DNA from: Terfezia claveryi | Lineage: Eukaryota > Ascomycota > Pezizomycetes > Pezizales > Pezizaceae | Direction: 5' to 3' | DNA: 64,000 nucleotides | Assembly (NCBI GenBank): GCA_015179025.1 | Contig: WHUX01000054.1 | Location: 248,001-312,000, forward strand | In this document: positions 11,758 through 21,434 of the stretch, one piece after another | Layout: each line of letters starts with the position of its first letter | How positions within the stretch are numbered: position 1 is the first letter of the stretch | Translations under genes and position numbers: made by a program | Notes under the pieces: generated by a model | What the model was told of the DNA's origin: nothing | The model's database searches: none | What the model saw: the letters and a program-made list of their open reading frames with translations, nothing else

Positions 11758-12599
11758 AGCAAATCTCAAGAGCCCCGGCTGCACTCCGGTGCTGCCATTA
11801 ACCGAGACATACCTAATGTATCGGAGGACCCCTGGGGAACCACCTAAAGAAAACGGCAGGCAAAAACAAACTCAAGAGCCCACTGGCAAAACAAGATTAA
11901 CTACATACGTGACGAACAGACTCAAGAGCCGATTGGCAAAAACAAAAATCGCCTAGCAAAAAACCTCTCAAGCGCCGCGCCTCCCGGCCAGCCGTCTGTA
12001 TACCTAGTTGTGTGTTGTACCTTGGTTGTTGATCTCAAATCACCTCGCCCCAACAGCCGTCTATGCGTCCTGAGGGTGGAATTTTACATTATTGAAGTTT
12101 ATATACCTACGTAGCCTTTCAACAACATGGCCCTAGTGGCCTAATCTGGTACCGTAGGTAAGCCTATATGCCCAGTGTGTCTGTCACTAGGGGGGCCGTG
12201 GGTGATCTGATATCTTTTTGGTAACTCAGTCCTCGTATTCAAACTATTCTACTTTACGACGAGGAAGCGCATCTCAGAGTGGGGTACTCCGTACTCGGCT
12301 GGATTATCCAACCCCTGGGCCGTTCTCTGCCCCGTATCTAGGTACGTATGACTAGATCCCCCCCCCTCTCCTGGGAAAAAAATTACAATTTAAACCAACA
12401 ACAAAACCCGCACATTAATTGTGAGCACCCCTTTAAAATTTCCACACCATTCCTGGTCCGCCTCTGCCTCTTCCAAACTTCTCCCTTCCCAGTCCCCAAC
12501 CCACGAGCACTACAACAGATGCACTGCGTGTTCTGGGTCCTGCTGTACACGCAGAAAATATCATCCGTCCAGGTGTTTTGTCTTTGAGTGCATTCGGAA
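11758..12599. other. Repeat-derived interval
   Basis: Contains the phrase CTCAAGAGCC repeated at about 11766, 11872 and 11921, and a block GGATTATCCAACCCC (12301) shared with 30057. No gene is supported; it looks like nested old repeats. Confidence 0.35.
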
Positions 12600-12953
12600 G
12601 GCTTAGTATAGCGATGATATCAACCCAGGCCTTTCCCATCGCTACTGCATCCGCCTCCTCGTCCCATTTCACACCTTCACCCACATTAGCGTTTTGCCCT
12701 CCCCAATACGTGCTTCACAAACTCCTCAATCCAGTCCCTCGCCTCGTCTCTGCATAACTCTTAGGCCTGGGCACGAGCCGGGCCACGAGCCCGAGCCGGC
12801 TCGTGCCCAGGCATAAATTATTATTATTAACTCTGCAGCCCTCACAATCGCTGCCTGGCTGTCTAGGGCTACCACATCCGCATCCATCCAAGCCATGGCT
12901 ATCCACAGCACTTCCACGTCCATGACTGTGGTATATTCCCCTAGGAACCCCAT
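12600..12953 (-). pseudogene. LINE RNase H fragment, interrupted
   Basis: On the minus strand the frame from 12953 reads a segment containing MDVEVLWIAMAW and then ALDSQAAIVRAAEL, matching the Glu- and Asp-bearing parts of the RNase H domain at the end of Tad-like LINE ORF2 proteins. A palindromic insertion (12765-12812) with an AAT-rich edge interrupts it. After the insertion the frame resumes as ARDWIEEFVKHVL and then WVKVWDEEADAVA in another frame, equivalent to the terminal WVKGH..GNE.AD motif. It is thus a broken RNase H domain facing away from the plus-strand copy at 13043. Confidence 0.6.
12765..12812. repeat. GC-rich palindromic insertion
   Basis: Perfect 17-base inverted repeat, GCCTGGGCACGAGCCGG at 12765-12781 and its complement at 12796-12812, around a GAGCC-rich loop and bordered by AAT repeats (12815-12827). 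It splits the RNase H fragment. Related GAGCC/GGCTC-rich sequence occurs at about 39447-39592. Confidence 0.8.
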
Positions 12954-13020
12954 GTAGGGATCATGGGGTCGGTTTGGCCATCAGATATGTGAATACCTAG
13001 ATGGAGGCTACCTGCATACC

Positions 13021-13871
13021 CACCTCGGCCCAGTTATCATGGGTCAGGGGTCATCTGGGCATCCCAGGCAATGAAAGAGCAGACCGGACCGCGGCCTTCC
13101 AGTCCCACCTAGGAGAGTTCATAGGCCAAAAGCGGATAATAACAGAAGGGGGTCTCCGCGCTTCCTCTAAGGCCACACGGAAGGAAGCAAGGACAAAAGC
13201 AGGATACGGGGTCAGAAGGGTAGAATGGAACCGCCATGCCCTATCTGCCTACACTTGGCTACGAACGAACAGAGGCCCACAAAAGAGCTGGCTTCACCAC
13301 ATCGGCAAAGCGGAGTCAGCTGAGTGCACATGCGGACACCCTTCCGAAACTGGAGAACACATCGTCTTCGAGTGCCCACGCCCACGCTTTGACCGGCCCC
13401 GGAGGGCCCTTTTGGGGGAGAAAAATAGCTGGGAAGAGCTCGACAAAGCAGAATGGAGGAGGGAGGAAGAGGAGGTATACGAGGCCATGGAGGCCTTCTT
13501 CGGGCTACTATTCCGTGCGCTCACCTAGGACAAAGTTACCGGATTTCACGAGTTCCCTTATTGTTTTGTGTGCTTCTTTGTTTTTCAGTTTTCAGTTCAC
13601 CAAGTTCATCAGCGAGCACTTCTTTGGTTAAGAGAGCGAGCTCAGTCAGGCTTTCGAGTCATCGGCTAGGCCGTTAGTGACAGCATGGGGTTTCGTCTCG
13701 AGTTCTATCTTTGTATCTATTTTGCGTGGGTCTGGCAGATTAACTTGCCTTACCCTTGAATCCACCGGGCTTCCGCGTGGCTCCTCATAGTCCCCCTACG
13801 GGGCTGCATAGGAGTACTAAGTATTTAAAAAAAAATAATAAAAAAAAAACACCTCGGCCCAGTGATCATGG
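13021..13871 (+). mobile_element. 5'-truncated Tad-like LINE
   Basis: A frame at 13001-13528 (175 residues) contains SWVRGHLGIPGNERAD, the final RNase H motif, then a terminal CTCGHPSETGEHIVFEC Cys/His knuckle typical of Tad-like LINE ORF2 ends. About 320 bases of 3' UTR follow, ending in a poly(A)/AAT tail at 13827-13849. The 22-base sequence CACCTCGGCCCAGTTATCAT... at 13021-13042 recurs with one mismatch at 13850-13871, immediately after the A-tail, so the inserted element is probably 13043-13849 and the start of the long frame lies in target DNA. The reverse transcriptase and endonuclease are missing. Since the downstream sequence is faintly similar to the RNase H region, the direct repeat may partly reflect an older LINE copy. 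Confidence 0.75.
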
Positions 13872-14534
13872 CCATTATACAGAATATATTGATATTCCCA
13901 GGCAAGGAATAGGTATTCAATCTCAGGCCCGAAAGACGGGGCTATGACAGCCCCACCTTGACAGCTATACCAGAGACTATGTAGGTGTAGTTTTGTATGA
14001 ATTTGAAATGTACTTAATGAGGTAGACTCCAGGTAGGGATGTCAATTCTACCTGACTTCATACACAAGTGAAGTCTAATTTCTTCTTACCAATAAATCAC
14101 TGTACTCACCACCTCCCCATTCCATTGCCTTAGCATAATTCGTTTGATGTCTCACCCCAAACCACATAGATACCTATAGTTCCAGTAGGATACATAGATA
14201 CTTAGTTTGTTCGTAACCAGACTACTCTACCCCAGGGCCATATTTCCGGCCTTGAAAAGCAAGGAGTGTTGAGGGTTTGAAGTTCTGGAACTATACCCAA
14301 AACTAACTGTACATGTACACTATAAATGAGGTAGATTCCAGGTAGGTAGTATGTCAGTTCTACAAGTGAAGTGAACTTGGCGCTTCATCCAAAACATGCA
14401 TATTTTATAAGCATTTCAGTTAACTTTTCTTACAATATCATCATCGCGCGCACTCACCCCCACAACCCCGCATTTTCCTCCCTTCCTAACGTCTCACACT
14501 CACAAAATATTAACCAAGTGCATTCCGCCCCCAA
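13872..14534. other. Gene-free interval
   Basis: Includes two related blocks around CAGGTAGGTAGTATGTCAG/CAGGTAGGGATGTCAATTCTAC (about 14030 and 14339) that look like a short dispersed repeat. No gene is supported. Confidence 0.35.
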
Positions 14535-15040
14535 CTAATCCCGAAATTCCTCCTCAAACTCCACCCCTCCAAACACCATCTCACCCAAAATATCACCAAC
14601 CACCTCATGCCCCTCCACATCGCTAGGATGCAATAAAAGTCCAACTTTAACTAACTCTGGCTCGGCTATAATACTGAGAACATCATACAGGGCTGATTTA
14701 ACTGAGGCCGTTAACCGCGTCCAGGAAGCGGGTGCGTCGATATCTTCAAGTTCGGATGAGGAGGTGGGGGAATCAACCTCGTGGGATGGGGATTGGGGTG
14801 GGTGGGGATTGGGCATGGGATTGGGAATCTTTATCGGGGCTGGGGAATATGGGCGTTGAAGAGATACTTCCCGATGTGTATGTCCCGGGAGAATCTTCTT
14901 GTGGGGTCCAGGACAGGTCGTTGACATCCTTTGACGGTTCTGGCAGGGTGACGTTGTGGCTTGGGGAAGATTTAGTTGCTCTGAGTTATAAATCTCGAGT
15001 AAAGTGGTATACGGGACGTTCAGGTGGGTAAAAATCGAAA
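14535..15040 (-). pseudogene. Unrecognised gene fragment with a frame break
   Basis: The minus-strand frame ending at 14535 (130 residues from an internal ATG at 14927) has coding-like composition, with an acidic C-terminus and DIDAPASWTRLTASVKSALYDV. Upstream of about 14780 the better-looking protein text (Ser/Pro-rich, including NDLSWTPQEDSPG) is in a neighbouring frame and runs into a stop. The switch happens in a C-rich run. This suggests either an unannotated intron or a one-base frameshift in a decaying gene. I recognise no domain. Confidence 0.35.
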
Positions 15041-15074
15041 GAGCTGAGTCAATTATAGGTTGAATTAGAAGGCC

Positions 15075-15096
15075 ATGTTTTGGAATGCATTTTACA

Positions 15097-15127
<31 letters not shown>

Positions 15128-15180
15128 CTTGGTACTCCTATGCGGCCTCGTTAGGAGGGCCATGAGGAATGTTTTGGAAT
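15075..15180 (-). mobile_element. Minimal LINE 3'-end copy with target duplication
   Basis: On the minus strand an ~80-base copy (15087-15168) of the LINE 3' terminus (CATGGCCCTCCTAACGAGG..., then CATAGGAGTACCAAGTATT and a long A tail) lies between perfect 12-base direct repeats ATGTTTTGGAAT at 15075-15086 and 15169-15180. Confidence 0.85.
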
Positions 15181-15282
15181 ACAAGATGAACTTACAGAAG
15201 GGACGGCCATGACAACTAGCGACAACAATTAAAGAAAAAGTAAATCCTCCTAATCATGTCATTTCATCTATACATAACAGAT

Positions 15283-16430
15283 TTAGAGAAGCCTGAGAAT
15301 CTTTCTTAGGCCTGGGGCCAAAACTTGTCGAGACAAAACGGGGCCTGGTCTTGAGAGGTCTCGTGGGCAGGTATAGTGGTTCGAGGCCTCTGGACATCGA
15401 GCACCCAACACAATCATAATCATATCCAAACTCGCTATCCTATCACAGATATCTGCACGTCGCAGCCAATGAAAGCTTTCACAGAATTCTCGAGACATCT
15501 TGCCTCCTCCAGGCCTAATCTTTCTACAACACCTTTTACCCAACCGGACTATTCCCTACGATTCCAGGCTGGCCTTCTCTTAGCCAACACATCCCCTACA
15601 CTAATCCCATCTTCTTCTCTCCGTTTTCTTTGCTCCAGCTCCTCCCTAGCTAGTTCGTCTTTAACATCTCTTAAGCAGCCCCATGTCATATTCCACCTCC
15701 ATACATCATTCTGTCCACATCTCCTCCCTTCATCTTCCCTTCTTTCAAGCCATTGCCGCCACCACCTCAGCATCCTTCCCATCCGTCCCTTATGCCACTT
15801 CCCCAATAATTGCACACAATAGCTACATAAAATCAACATACATGGAGTTTCAGCCCCACTCCTATCTCGGCAGATCCCGGTGCATCTTTGCAGCGGGTTG
15901 ATTTGTTGACAAGCAATAAACACGGGGCCACGATAAGGCCTCATATTTGCGTTCAAAGAGCAGATACCTTGGCAGGGAGGATACAGATTACGAAGCGAAA
16001 GAATGGGCTGTGGAGGGCCAGTGCGGTTCTCAGATAGAGGTGGATGCTGATAGGGAGTGAAGTGTACATGAGTGAGGTGCAGAAGTGGCCGACGACGAAG
16101 ACTTACATTAGTAGATAGCGTCAGGGCTGGCGCCTCAACAGATGGCGTTGGTAGGACTATTGGGGGATTGGGTAAGGTATGATCCGCAGCCGACCGAATG
16201 CCTGTATGGACCTCATAATCTGGCCTTTGGTGGGGTAAGAAGTCCTCCCCGAAAGGAAGTGAACAGTATAAATTCGTTGGATCACCGTATTTGATGTAAC
16301 TCCACATTATTTTTGACTCAAGCCAACCTAGGAACAGAAATGTTTGGAGAATTAATCGAAAGTTCAATTGACATATGGGAGCTGGAATTGCACGACAATG
16401 GTCATGATGTTGCTTATAAGGCAAGCACAC
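15283..16430 (-). CDS. Hypothetical Cys-rich protein (uncertain model)
   Basis: The frame 16430-15549 gives 293 residues. A second coding-like frame (15543-15283) follows directly in another phase, so the gene may continue through an unresolved intron or a frameshift. The N-terminal part is hydrophobic. The centre has clustered cysteines (pattern around CQGICSL, CTGICRD, CSYCVQLL) and the C-terminal part is highly charged and helical (ELAREELEQRKRREE). No family is recognised. Lack of homology evidence keeps confidence low. Confidence 0.38.
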
Positions 16431-16493
16431 TAAGCTTTTAGGTTGTAATAATAAATTTGGCTACTGAAAGGCCATGTCACTTGTACTTAGCGC

Positions 16494-16602
16494 GTGTCTG
16501 GCAGATTAACTTGCCTTGTCCCTGAATCCACCGGGTTTCCGGGTGGCTCGGTCCCCCTAATGAGACCGCATAGGAGTAACAATTTTTTTTTTTATTTTAG
16601 TT
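16494..16602 (+). mobile_element. LINE 3'-end fragment
   Basis: Reads TCTGGCAGATTAACTTGCC, the CCGGGTTTCCGGGTGG block, GAGACCGCATAGGAGTAAC and then a T/A-rich tail, matching the 3' terminus of the 13043-13849 LINE. Confidence 0.7.
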
Positions 16603-17266
16603 TTTTAACAAAAAGGCCTCACGCTCCGATAGGGCAGCCGAGGTGCGGATTGAGGAGCTGGATGTTAGCAGAGTGGAGGATACTCCGACGGGAGTAGGGC
16701 GGAAGGGGTGGCAGCTGGGGCTACAAGAAAACCCTGGATCATTCGAGCAGTAATACCGGTACACCTCAGCCCTTCCATTCTTTGTTTAAAAAACTGCCAA
16801 ACATCTATATTAAATCTCAAAATTTGAGTCTACAGTATTTGACTGTATATGAATCCGTCAAGAAACTGTATACTAACCGTTTTACCCACTTCTCAGTGGT
16901 GACCCGCATCTATGTGATGTATCGTATGAGCAAGTAAGTGTTTGAGAACTGTATTTAAAGACTACTCCTGGTACAGTGCACAAATGATACAAGCACTCGG
17001 TATTGTAGCACTACTCAGTCAAAGGGTCATGCTCGAGGGCGAGTGGTCTGGGGTTGGAACTGCCTCCTCATAGGTCGGATGGCGCCATGGCCTAGGCTCA
17101 ATCATAGGTAGCTGTTTCAGAGTGGCCGTAGTATTGGAGTATGACTCAGGCTTGGTCGAGCCATGGCCGCCGAAGCTATGAGTACTTGACAGTCAGATGG
17201 CCTGCATAGTGGAAGACCATAATAGGGTTGATATATAAAAACATTCAGTTCGGACAATATACCTGG
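16603..17266. other. Gene-free interval
   Basis: No supported gene, RNA or repeat boundary; only short frames occur. Confidence 0.4.
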
Positions 17267-18052
17267 TACAGAGGACTCTGGATACAAGCATACTGGATAC
17301 AAGCATATATTGGTTACAAGCATACATTCGCCGGTCCCACATAGTAAATAAGCATATTTTGGATACAAGAATATTCTTATTTTTTTCGCTTAGTCACCAT
17401 ACATATGCTTGTATCAAGAGAAGCGCTAAACTACAAATAGGCACTTATCGATATGAAATCACCCTAACCAGACTAAAATCACCCTGTAACATCACATCTC
17501 CGGAGACAATATACACAACCACATATCGTAACAACAACAATGGCCTCTTCTTCCAAACCTTCTGTTGTCCAGCAGCGTCAGGAATGATTGGAGCTTGAGC
17601 GTCAAGCCACAAAGACACATGCCGAAGAAAATCCGCAGAAAATCCCAAGTCGACCTGGGGACATATGGCTCTCGCATATATTGAAGGATTACTCCTGTTT
17701 TCTCTTCAAGCTGATCCGGCAGCTAATATCAGGGAGCTACAAGATATTCTACAGCGAGAGAAAAAACGCATAAAGACTCTAGAAATTCAACAGAAGATCA
17801 ATGACTTTCTGGTGCCTCCGGGAGTGCCCCCGCCGCCTCCTCTCCTTGACATTCCGGTCTCCACACCTACTCTCATTTAGCTATTTGTTGTTTGTATGCT
17901 CTGCTTGTATTGGTAAGCCTATTCCGCAACATCTCCTACCGCTAGATAGCGCTATTCCATAGTTACCTATTTTCTCTTGCTATAAGCATATATTGGTTAC
18001 AAGCATACTTCTCCCGGTCCGAACGATATGCTTGTATCGAGAGTCCTCTGTA
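17267..18052. mobile_element. Non-autonomous Tc1/mariner (pogo/Fot1-like) element
   Basis: Terminal inverted repeats CAGAGGACTCT(gg/cg)ATACAAGCATA at 17269 and 18050, flanked on both sides by TA (17267-17268 and 18051-18052), the target duplication of Tc1/mariner elements. Subterminal GGATACAAGCATA motifs repeat in direct order. The 782-base interior keeps only scraps of frames: an N-terminal-like segment at 17539 broken by a stop, and 17665-17880 with a coiled-coil-like ILQREKKRIKTLEIQQK segment and a Pro tail that resembles the end of Fot1-type transposases. It is therefore an internally deleted derivative. Confidence 0.82.
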
Positions 18053-19096
18053 TGGTGGTGAGCAAATTAACGAGTTTGGGAGGTTTATCTATCCCGATGG
18101 AAGTACCTGCTACTGTATAGATCCACCCGTGGATATTCCATAGTTCCGTATGGTCAGACGAAAACTGCTGCGCAGTTGCCCGAAAAGAGAATCGTGGATC
18201 CCAGAATGCATATGTCTTTGGTGTGGAATAGCTGGGCGTGGATCGTGTGTAATGCCTAAGATGTGCCTGAGGAGGGTATGTACGGATGTAGTCTGTAGCG
18301 AGTAATGAACCTGGGAAGAAGGTAACCTGGCAAATGAAGGGAAAGTAGTTAAGTGGTAGTGATGCAGGAATGATATTACTAAATTTAAATAGACAGAGGG
18401 ATGGAAGTAATGCACAAGCTATACGTAATATACCAGTGGGTATTCCACATTCAGATTTCTCTGGTTATACTCCTCCACTCATAGGCACCTGTATAAGTGC
18501 CTAAAGTTTGAAGGCCCTATACCCAGCGTAGGGAATAATCTAGGATAAGGTAAAAGTTGAAGAACAGGAATTGTATAAAGTATAGATCTCTGCAGAATGT
18601 TCTGACCTGGCCGGGAGTCATCTAATTCGCGAATGGGTCGGTTAGCTGAGAGGCCAGCCTGTTGGGGAACATTCTCAGGTGGACTAGTACGGTTAGGAAC
18701 GTTTTACTACGTACTTGCCATTAAATGTACGTATGTTTGCGATTGGGTGCTCACAGTGAAGGAATCGACAGTGCAGCATTTCCAAGATATATATAGTACC
18801 GACTCTATAAATAATTATACCCTATCCCTGCACAAATTGTATCCGAGTCAAGAGCGACATATTGATACATGACTTAACGCCCTCTCCCTGCCAGAAACCC
18901 CACACGCTGTGTCGGTAGCGATTTGGGCTCGGATAATTTGCCCACAATCGTGCGAGGGCTATATAATCCCCAGACCTCGCAATTGCGTAGTCTGTCATCT
19001 TCCTCCTCCGCTTTCGTATCGATGGTCTGAAGTTAGTGGCATCAATGCGACCATTTGACAAGATCCTATGAATTGGCAGTACTATAAGGAACCAAG
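18053..19096. other. Gene-free interval
   Basis: Two minus-strand frames of 101 codons (18110-18415 and 18822-19127) have no recognisable domains; the second overlaps the transporter remnant in antisense. I do not call either as a gene. Confidence 0.4.
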
Positions 19097-19330
19097 ATGC
19101 AGTTTTATATGTTCTTCTTGGCGGCATTTTCCGCCTTTGGGCGAGTATGGATTTCGAAGATCGACATTCTCAGATATCGGAAATGCTGACATGTAGTCTG
19201 GTTGACCTTTTTTTTGCCTCAAGGCCTTTCCTATTTGGATATGATTCCGGTTTTATAACGCAAGTCATCGGGTCGAAAACTTTATTAATTTCTTCAACAC
19301 GACTGAGAGCTCCCCAATTTTGGAGCTTGT
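19097..19330 (+). pseudogene. 5' remnant of an MFS sugar transporter
   Basis: ATG at 19097 opens MQFYMFFLAAFSAFG, then a possible intron (GT at about 19145, AG near 19223) leads to PFLFGYDSGFITQVIG, the hallmark end of transmembrane helix 1 in fungal hexose/quinate-type transporters. A one-base frame change follows (SKTF then INFFNT), and the rest of the transporter is missing. A 151-base MITE begins 26 bases later. Only about 5-10% of a normal ~530-residue carrier remains. Confidence 0.6.
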
Positions 19331-19355
19331 AGGAGCGATGATGAGATACTACCAT

Positions 19356-19506
19356 AGATACAGCTAGGTGGCACAAAGTTTCGTACCCTGCATAAGCATG
19401 CAACAAATATTTTATCATTTTCCCATACAAAATCCCCAAATATGTAGCGTTTGGGCCTCTTGATGCAGTGGGGGGGTACGAAACTTTTTGCCACCTAGCT
19501 GTATCT
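19356..19506. mobile_element. 151 bp MITE
   Basis: Terminal inverted repeats of about 32 bases: AGATACAGCTAGGTGGCA then C/A, then AAAGTTTCGTACCC at the left, matched by the complement at 19475-19506. Interior is AT-rich and non-coding. A related but diverged element lies at 31715-31868. Confidence 0.85.
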
Positions 19507-20144
19507 ACTGTATAAGCTCCTAGGCCGTACATAAGCAGAAAGAGGAAGCAAACACCCACCGATCGAATGCCCATCAGCCACAAGACAAAGGCACCCAAGG
19601 GCCGTAATGGAATTTAAATCGTTCGTGATTCAATGCAAGGTTCTCATTGAAGTTGCAGAGTGCCAGAGAGTTCAGATTCGGCCATGGCAGCGCCGGTGTT
19701 GATGGGAAATAAGGCTCATGCTTGAAGTGGTGATGAGCAAGAGCTACCAAGGACTTGGCTGTGCAGTGAGACTGGTGTGGCAGGGCATTGGAGGGGTTTG
19801 GCTAACTGCAGCCTCAGTTTGATACTTTGCAGTGTAGTCTGGTAGAGTTCTTGGGGTGGGATCAGTGAAAGGTAGTCTGGTTGGCGCAAAGCGAGAGGTG
19901 ATGTTTGAAAGCAGATTAGGTGTTTAATGCTCATAGTTGCGGCGGGCCCTTGAGCGCGACCGTGGCCCTAGTTGCTCCCAGCCGGGCTACCCCCTCCAGC
20001 CTCCAGAAGATTCTCGAGCCCAGTAGCTATAGATCCAAAATCTCCCTTATCTCAGGTTTAGGGCTGCGGCCCTCTAGTTTTCTAGCGTTGTACACAACCC
20101 CGCAAACTATCTAATCAACCATAGCTCAAGCGCCTACCCAACTG
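19507..20144. other. Intergenic interval upstream of the tandem unit
   Basis: Minus-strand 19510-19598 encodes a short hydrophobic stretch that may be another transporter scrap. From about 19920 the sequence becomes GC-richer and leads into the TATA box at 20145. Confidence 0.35.
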
Positions 20145-20243
20145 TATAAATACCCTCCTTCCCCTAGACTGGTTGCACTACCCCTCCACAGACTACCTTC
20201 CCCACCTTCTCTCCGTCTCTTCTTCTCTTCTATCTCCAACCGT
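20145..20243 (+). promoter_or_regulatory. TATA box and CT-rich leader of the tandem unit
   Basis: TATAAATA at 20145-20152 is followed 30-90 bases downstream by a strongly pyrimidine-rich leader (CTCCTTCCCC to CTTCTCTTCTATCTCC) and an ATG at 20244. This is the layout of a fungal RNA polymerase II core promoter, and it directly precedes the exon-like repeat array. Confidence 0.55.
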
Positions 20244-20492
20244 AATGATCTTTTCCTTTCTCGCTCTCCCTCATGCACTGCACAAGGACTAACAGGTATG
20301 TGACTTGATTTAGCTTGGATATTTTGGTTTCTGTTTCGTGTGTTTGCCTAACTGACTCTGAGTGTTTGTAGGTGTCAATAGACCGAGACTTCGACTGGAC
20401 CAACAGCACGCCAGACATACTAACAGGTCTATTCAACTCAAATACTCTTTTCTCTATAGCTCTTAGGTACTACAGTAACTTGTGTGTTTTAG

Positions 20493-20778
20493 GTGTCTTC
20501 AATAGGCCGAAAACTTCGGCTAGACTAACAGGTCTGCTCAACTCCAATGCTCATTTCTATGCCTCTTACTAACTTGTGTGTGTTTTAGGTGTCTTCAATA
20601 GGTCGAAACTTCGATTGGACTAACAGGTCTGCTCAACTCCAATGCTCATTTCTATGCCTCTTACTAACTTGTGTGTGTTTTAGGTGTCTTCAATAGGTCG
20701 AAACTTCGACTGGACTAACAGGTACCAATTAACTTGAACCCCTTTCTTCTTTCTCTGCCTCTTACTAACTTCTTATAT
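20493..20778 (+). repeat. 95 bp direct tandem repeat
   Basis: Unit starts at 20493, 20589 and 20684 (spacings 96 and 95). The 20589 unit and the spacer before it match the neighbours almost base for base, so the copies are recent or homogenised. A more diverged unit precedes at 20372. Confidence 0.9.
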
Positions 20779-20971
20779 TGGTAGGTGTACAATTAGGTCA
20801 GTCTCCTCTTCAAACTCCAGCTTGCTGGAATCCTCTTCGGAGAATTACGGAGAAGCCCGGTAAAGCCGTAATGAAAAACCTATAGACGCCATAGAATAAC
20901 ATGTCTGTTCAACCCGAATGCTATTTTCATACTTTTTACTAACTTGTGTGGTTTAGATGTCTTCAACACCC

Positions 20972-21074
20972 GGAAAACTGGTGAATAAGACTCCTTGTCT
21001 GTATCTGAATCATAACTTTAGAATAAGTCAAAATTCGAAAGAGACAGACAAGGAGTCTTATTCACCAGTTTTCC
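20972..21074. mobile_element. 103 bp MITE
   Basis: Near-perfect ~31-base terminal inverted repeats starting GGAAAACTGGTGAATAAGAC at 20972 and ending with the complement at 21074, around a ~40-base core. It splits one copy of the tandem unit (GTCTTCAA on the left, TAGGTTCGAAAACTTCGAC on the right). Confidence 0.88.
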
Positions 21075-21434
21075 CGTAGGTTCGAAAACTTCGACTGGAC
21101 TAAAAAAATAAAAAAAATAAAAAAAAACATGTACGTTTATTAACTCGAACACCCCTTGTTCTTACTCTGCCGCTACTAACTGCTTGTATTTTTAGGTGTA
21201 CAATTAGGTCCGTCTCCTCTTCAAACTCCAGCTTGACTTTTGTTCATTGGAATCCCTTCGGGGAATTATAGAGAAGCTCTCGGGTAAAGCTGTAAAACTC
21301 CAGGATGCACAGTGCCCATTCTCAGAAGTTCTTAGACCTCCTTGCACTTTTAGACCCTTATCCTATGGGGCCTCACTGGACTCGTAGGCGTAAGGTTGTG
21401 ACTAGAGAATGGAGAACAGGTGGATCTGTACGGT

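Larger units (their letters stand above)
20244..21330 (+). ncRNA. Tandem array of exon-like units with splice signals
   Basis: After a first exon-like segment ending GACTAACAG|GTATGT (donor about 20296), units beginning GTGTCxxCAATAG start at 20372, 20493, 20589 and 20684, with degenerate relatives near 20786, 20958 and 21196. Each ~38-base unit ends in GACTAACAG and is followed by a ~57-base spacer that begins GT, contains TACTAAC and ends TTTTAG. That is the full set of intron signals. Each unit holds a short hairpin (GCCGAA/TTCGGC or GTCGAA/TTCGAC). Reading through gives only short frames (20372-20572), so I treat it as a candidate spliced non-coding transcript or a degenerate repetitive gene. 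A 103 bp MITE interrupts it at 20972-21074. Function is unknown. Confidence 0.45.

Noticed and set aside
13001..13042. Start of the RNase H frame as a genuine ORF2 start
   Set aside because: These codons lie in or before the probable target duplication, so they are flanking sequence joined by chance.
15376..15822. 148-codon Ser/Leu-rich plus-strand frame
   Set aside because: Antisense of the more coding-like charged minus-strand frame.
18822..19127. 101-codon minus frame
   Set aside because: Overlaps the sugar-transporter remnant in antisense and has no recognisable domain.
20372..20778. CRISPR-like array
   Set aside because: Repeats and spacers are both conserved, spacers carry intron signals, and the genome is fungal.
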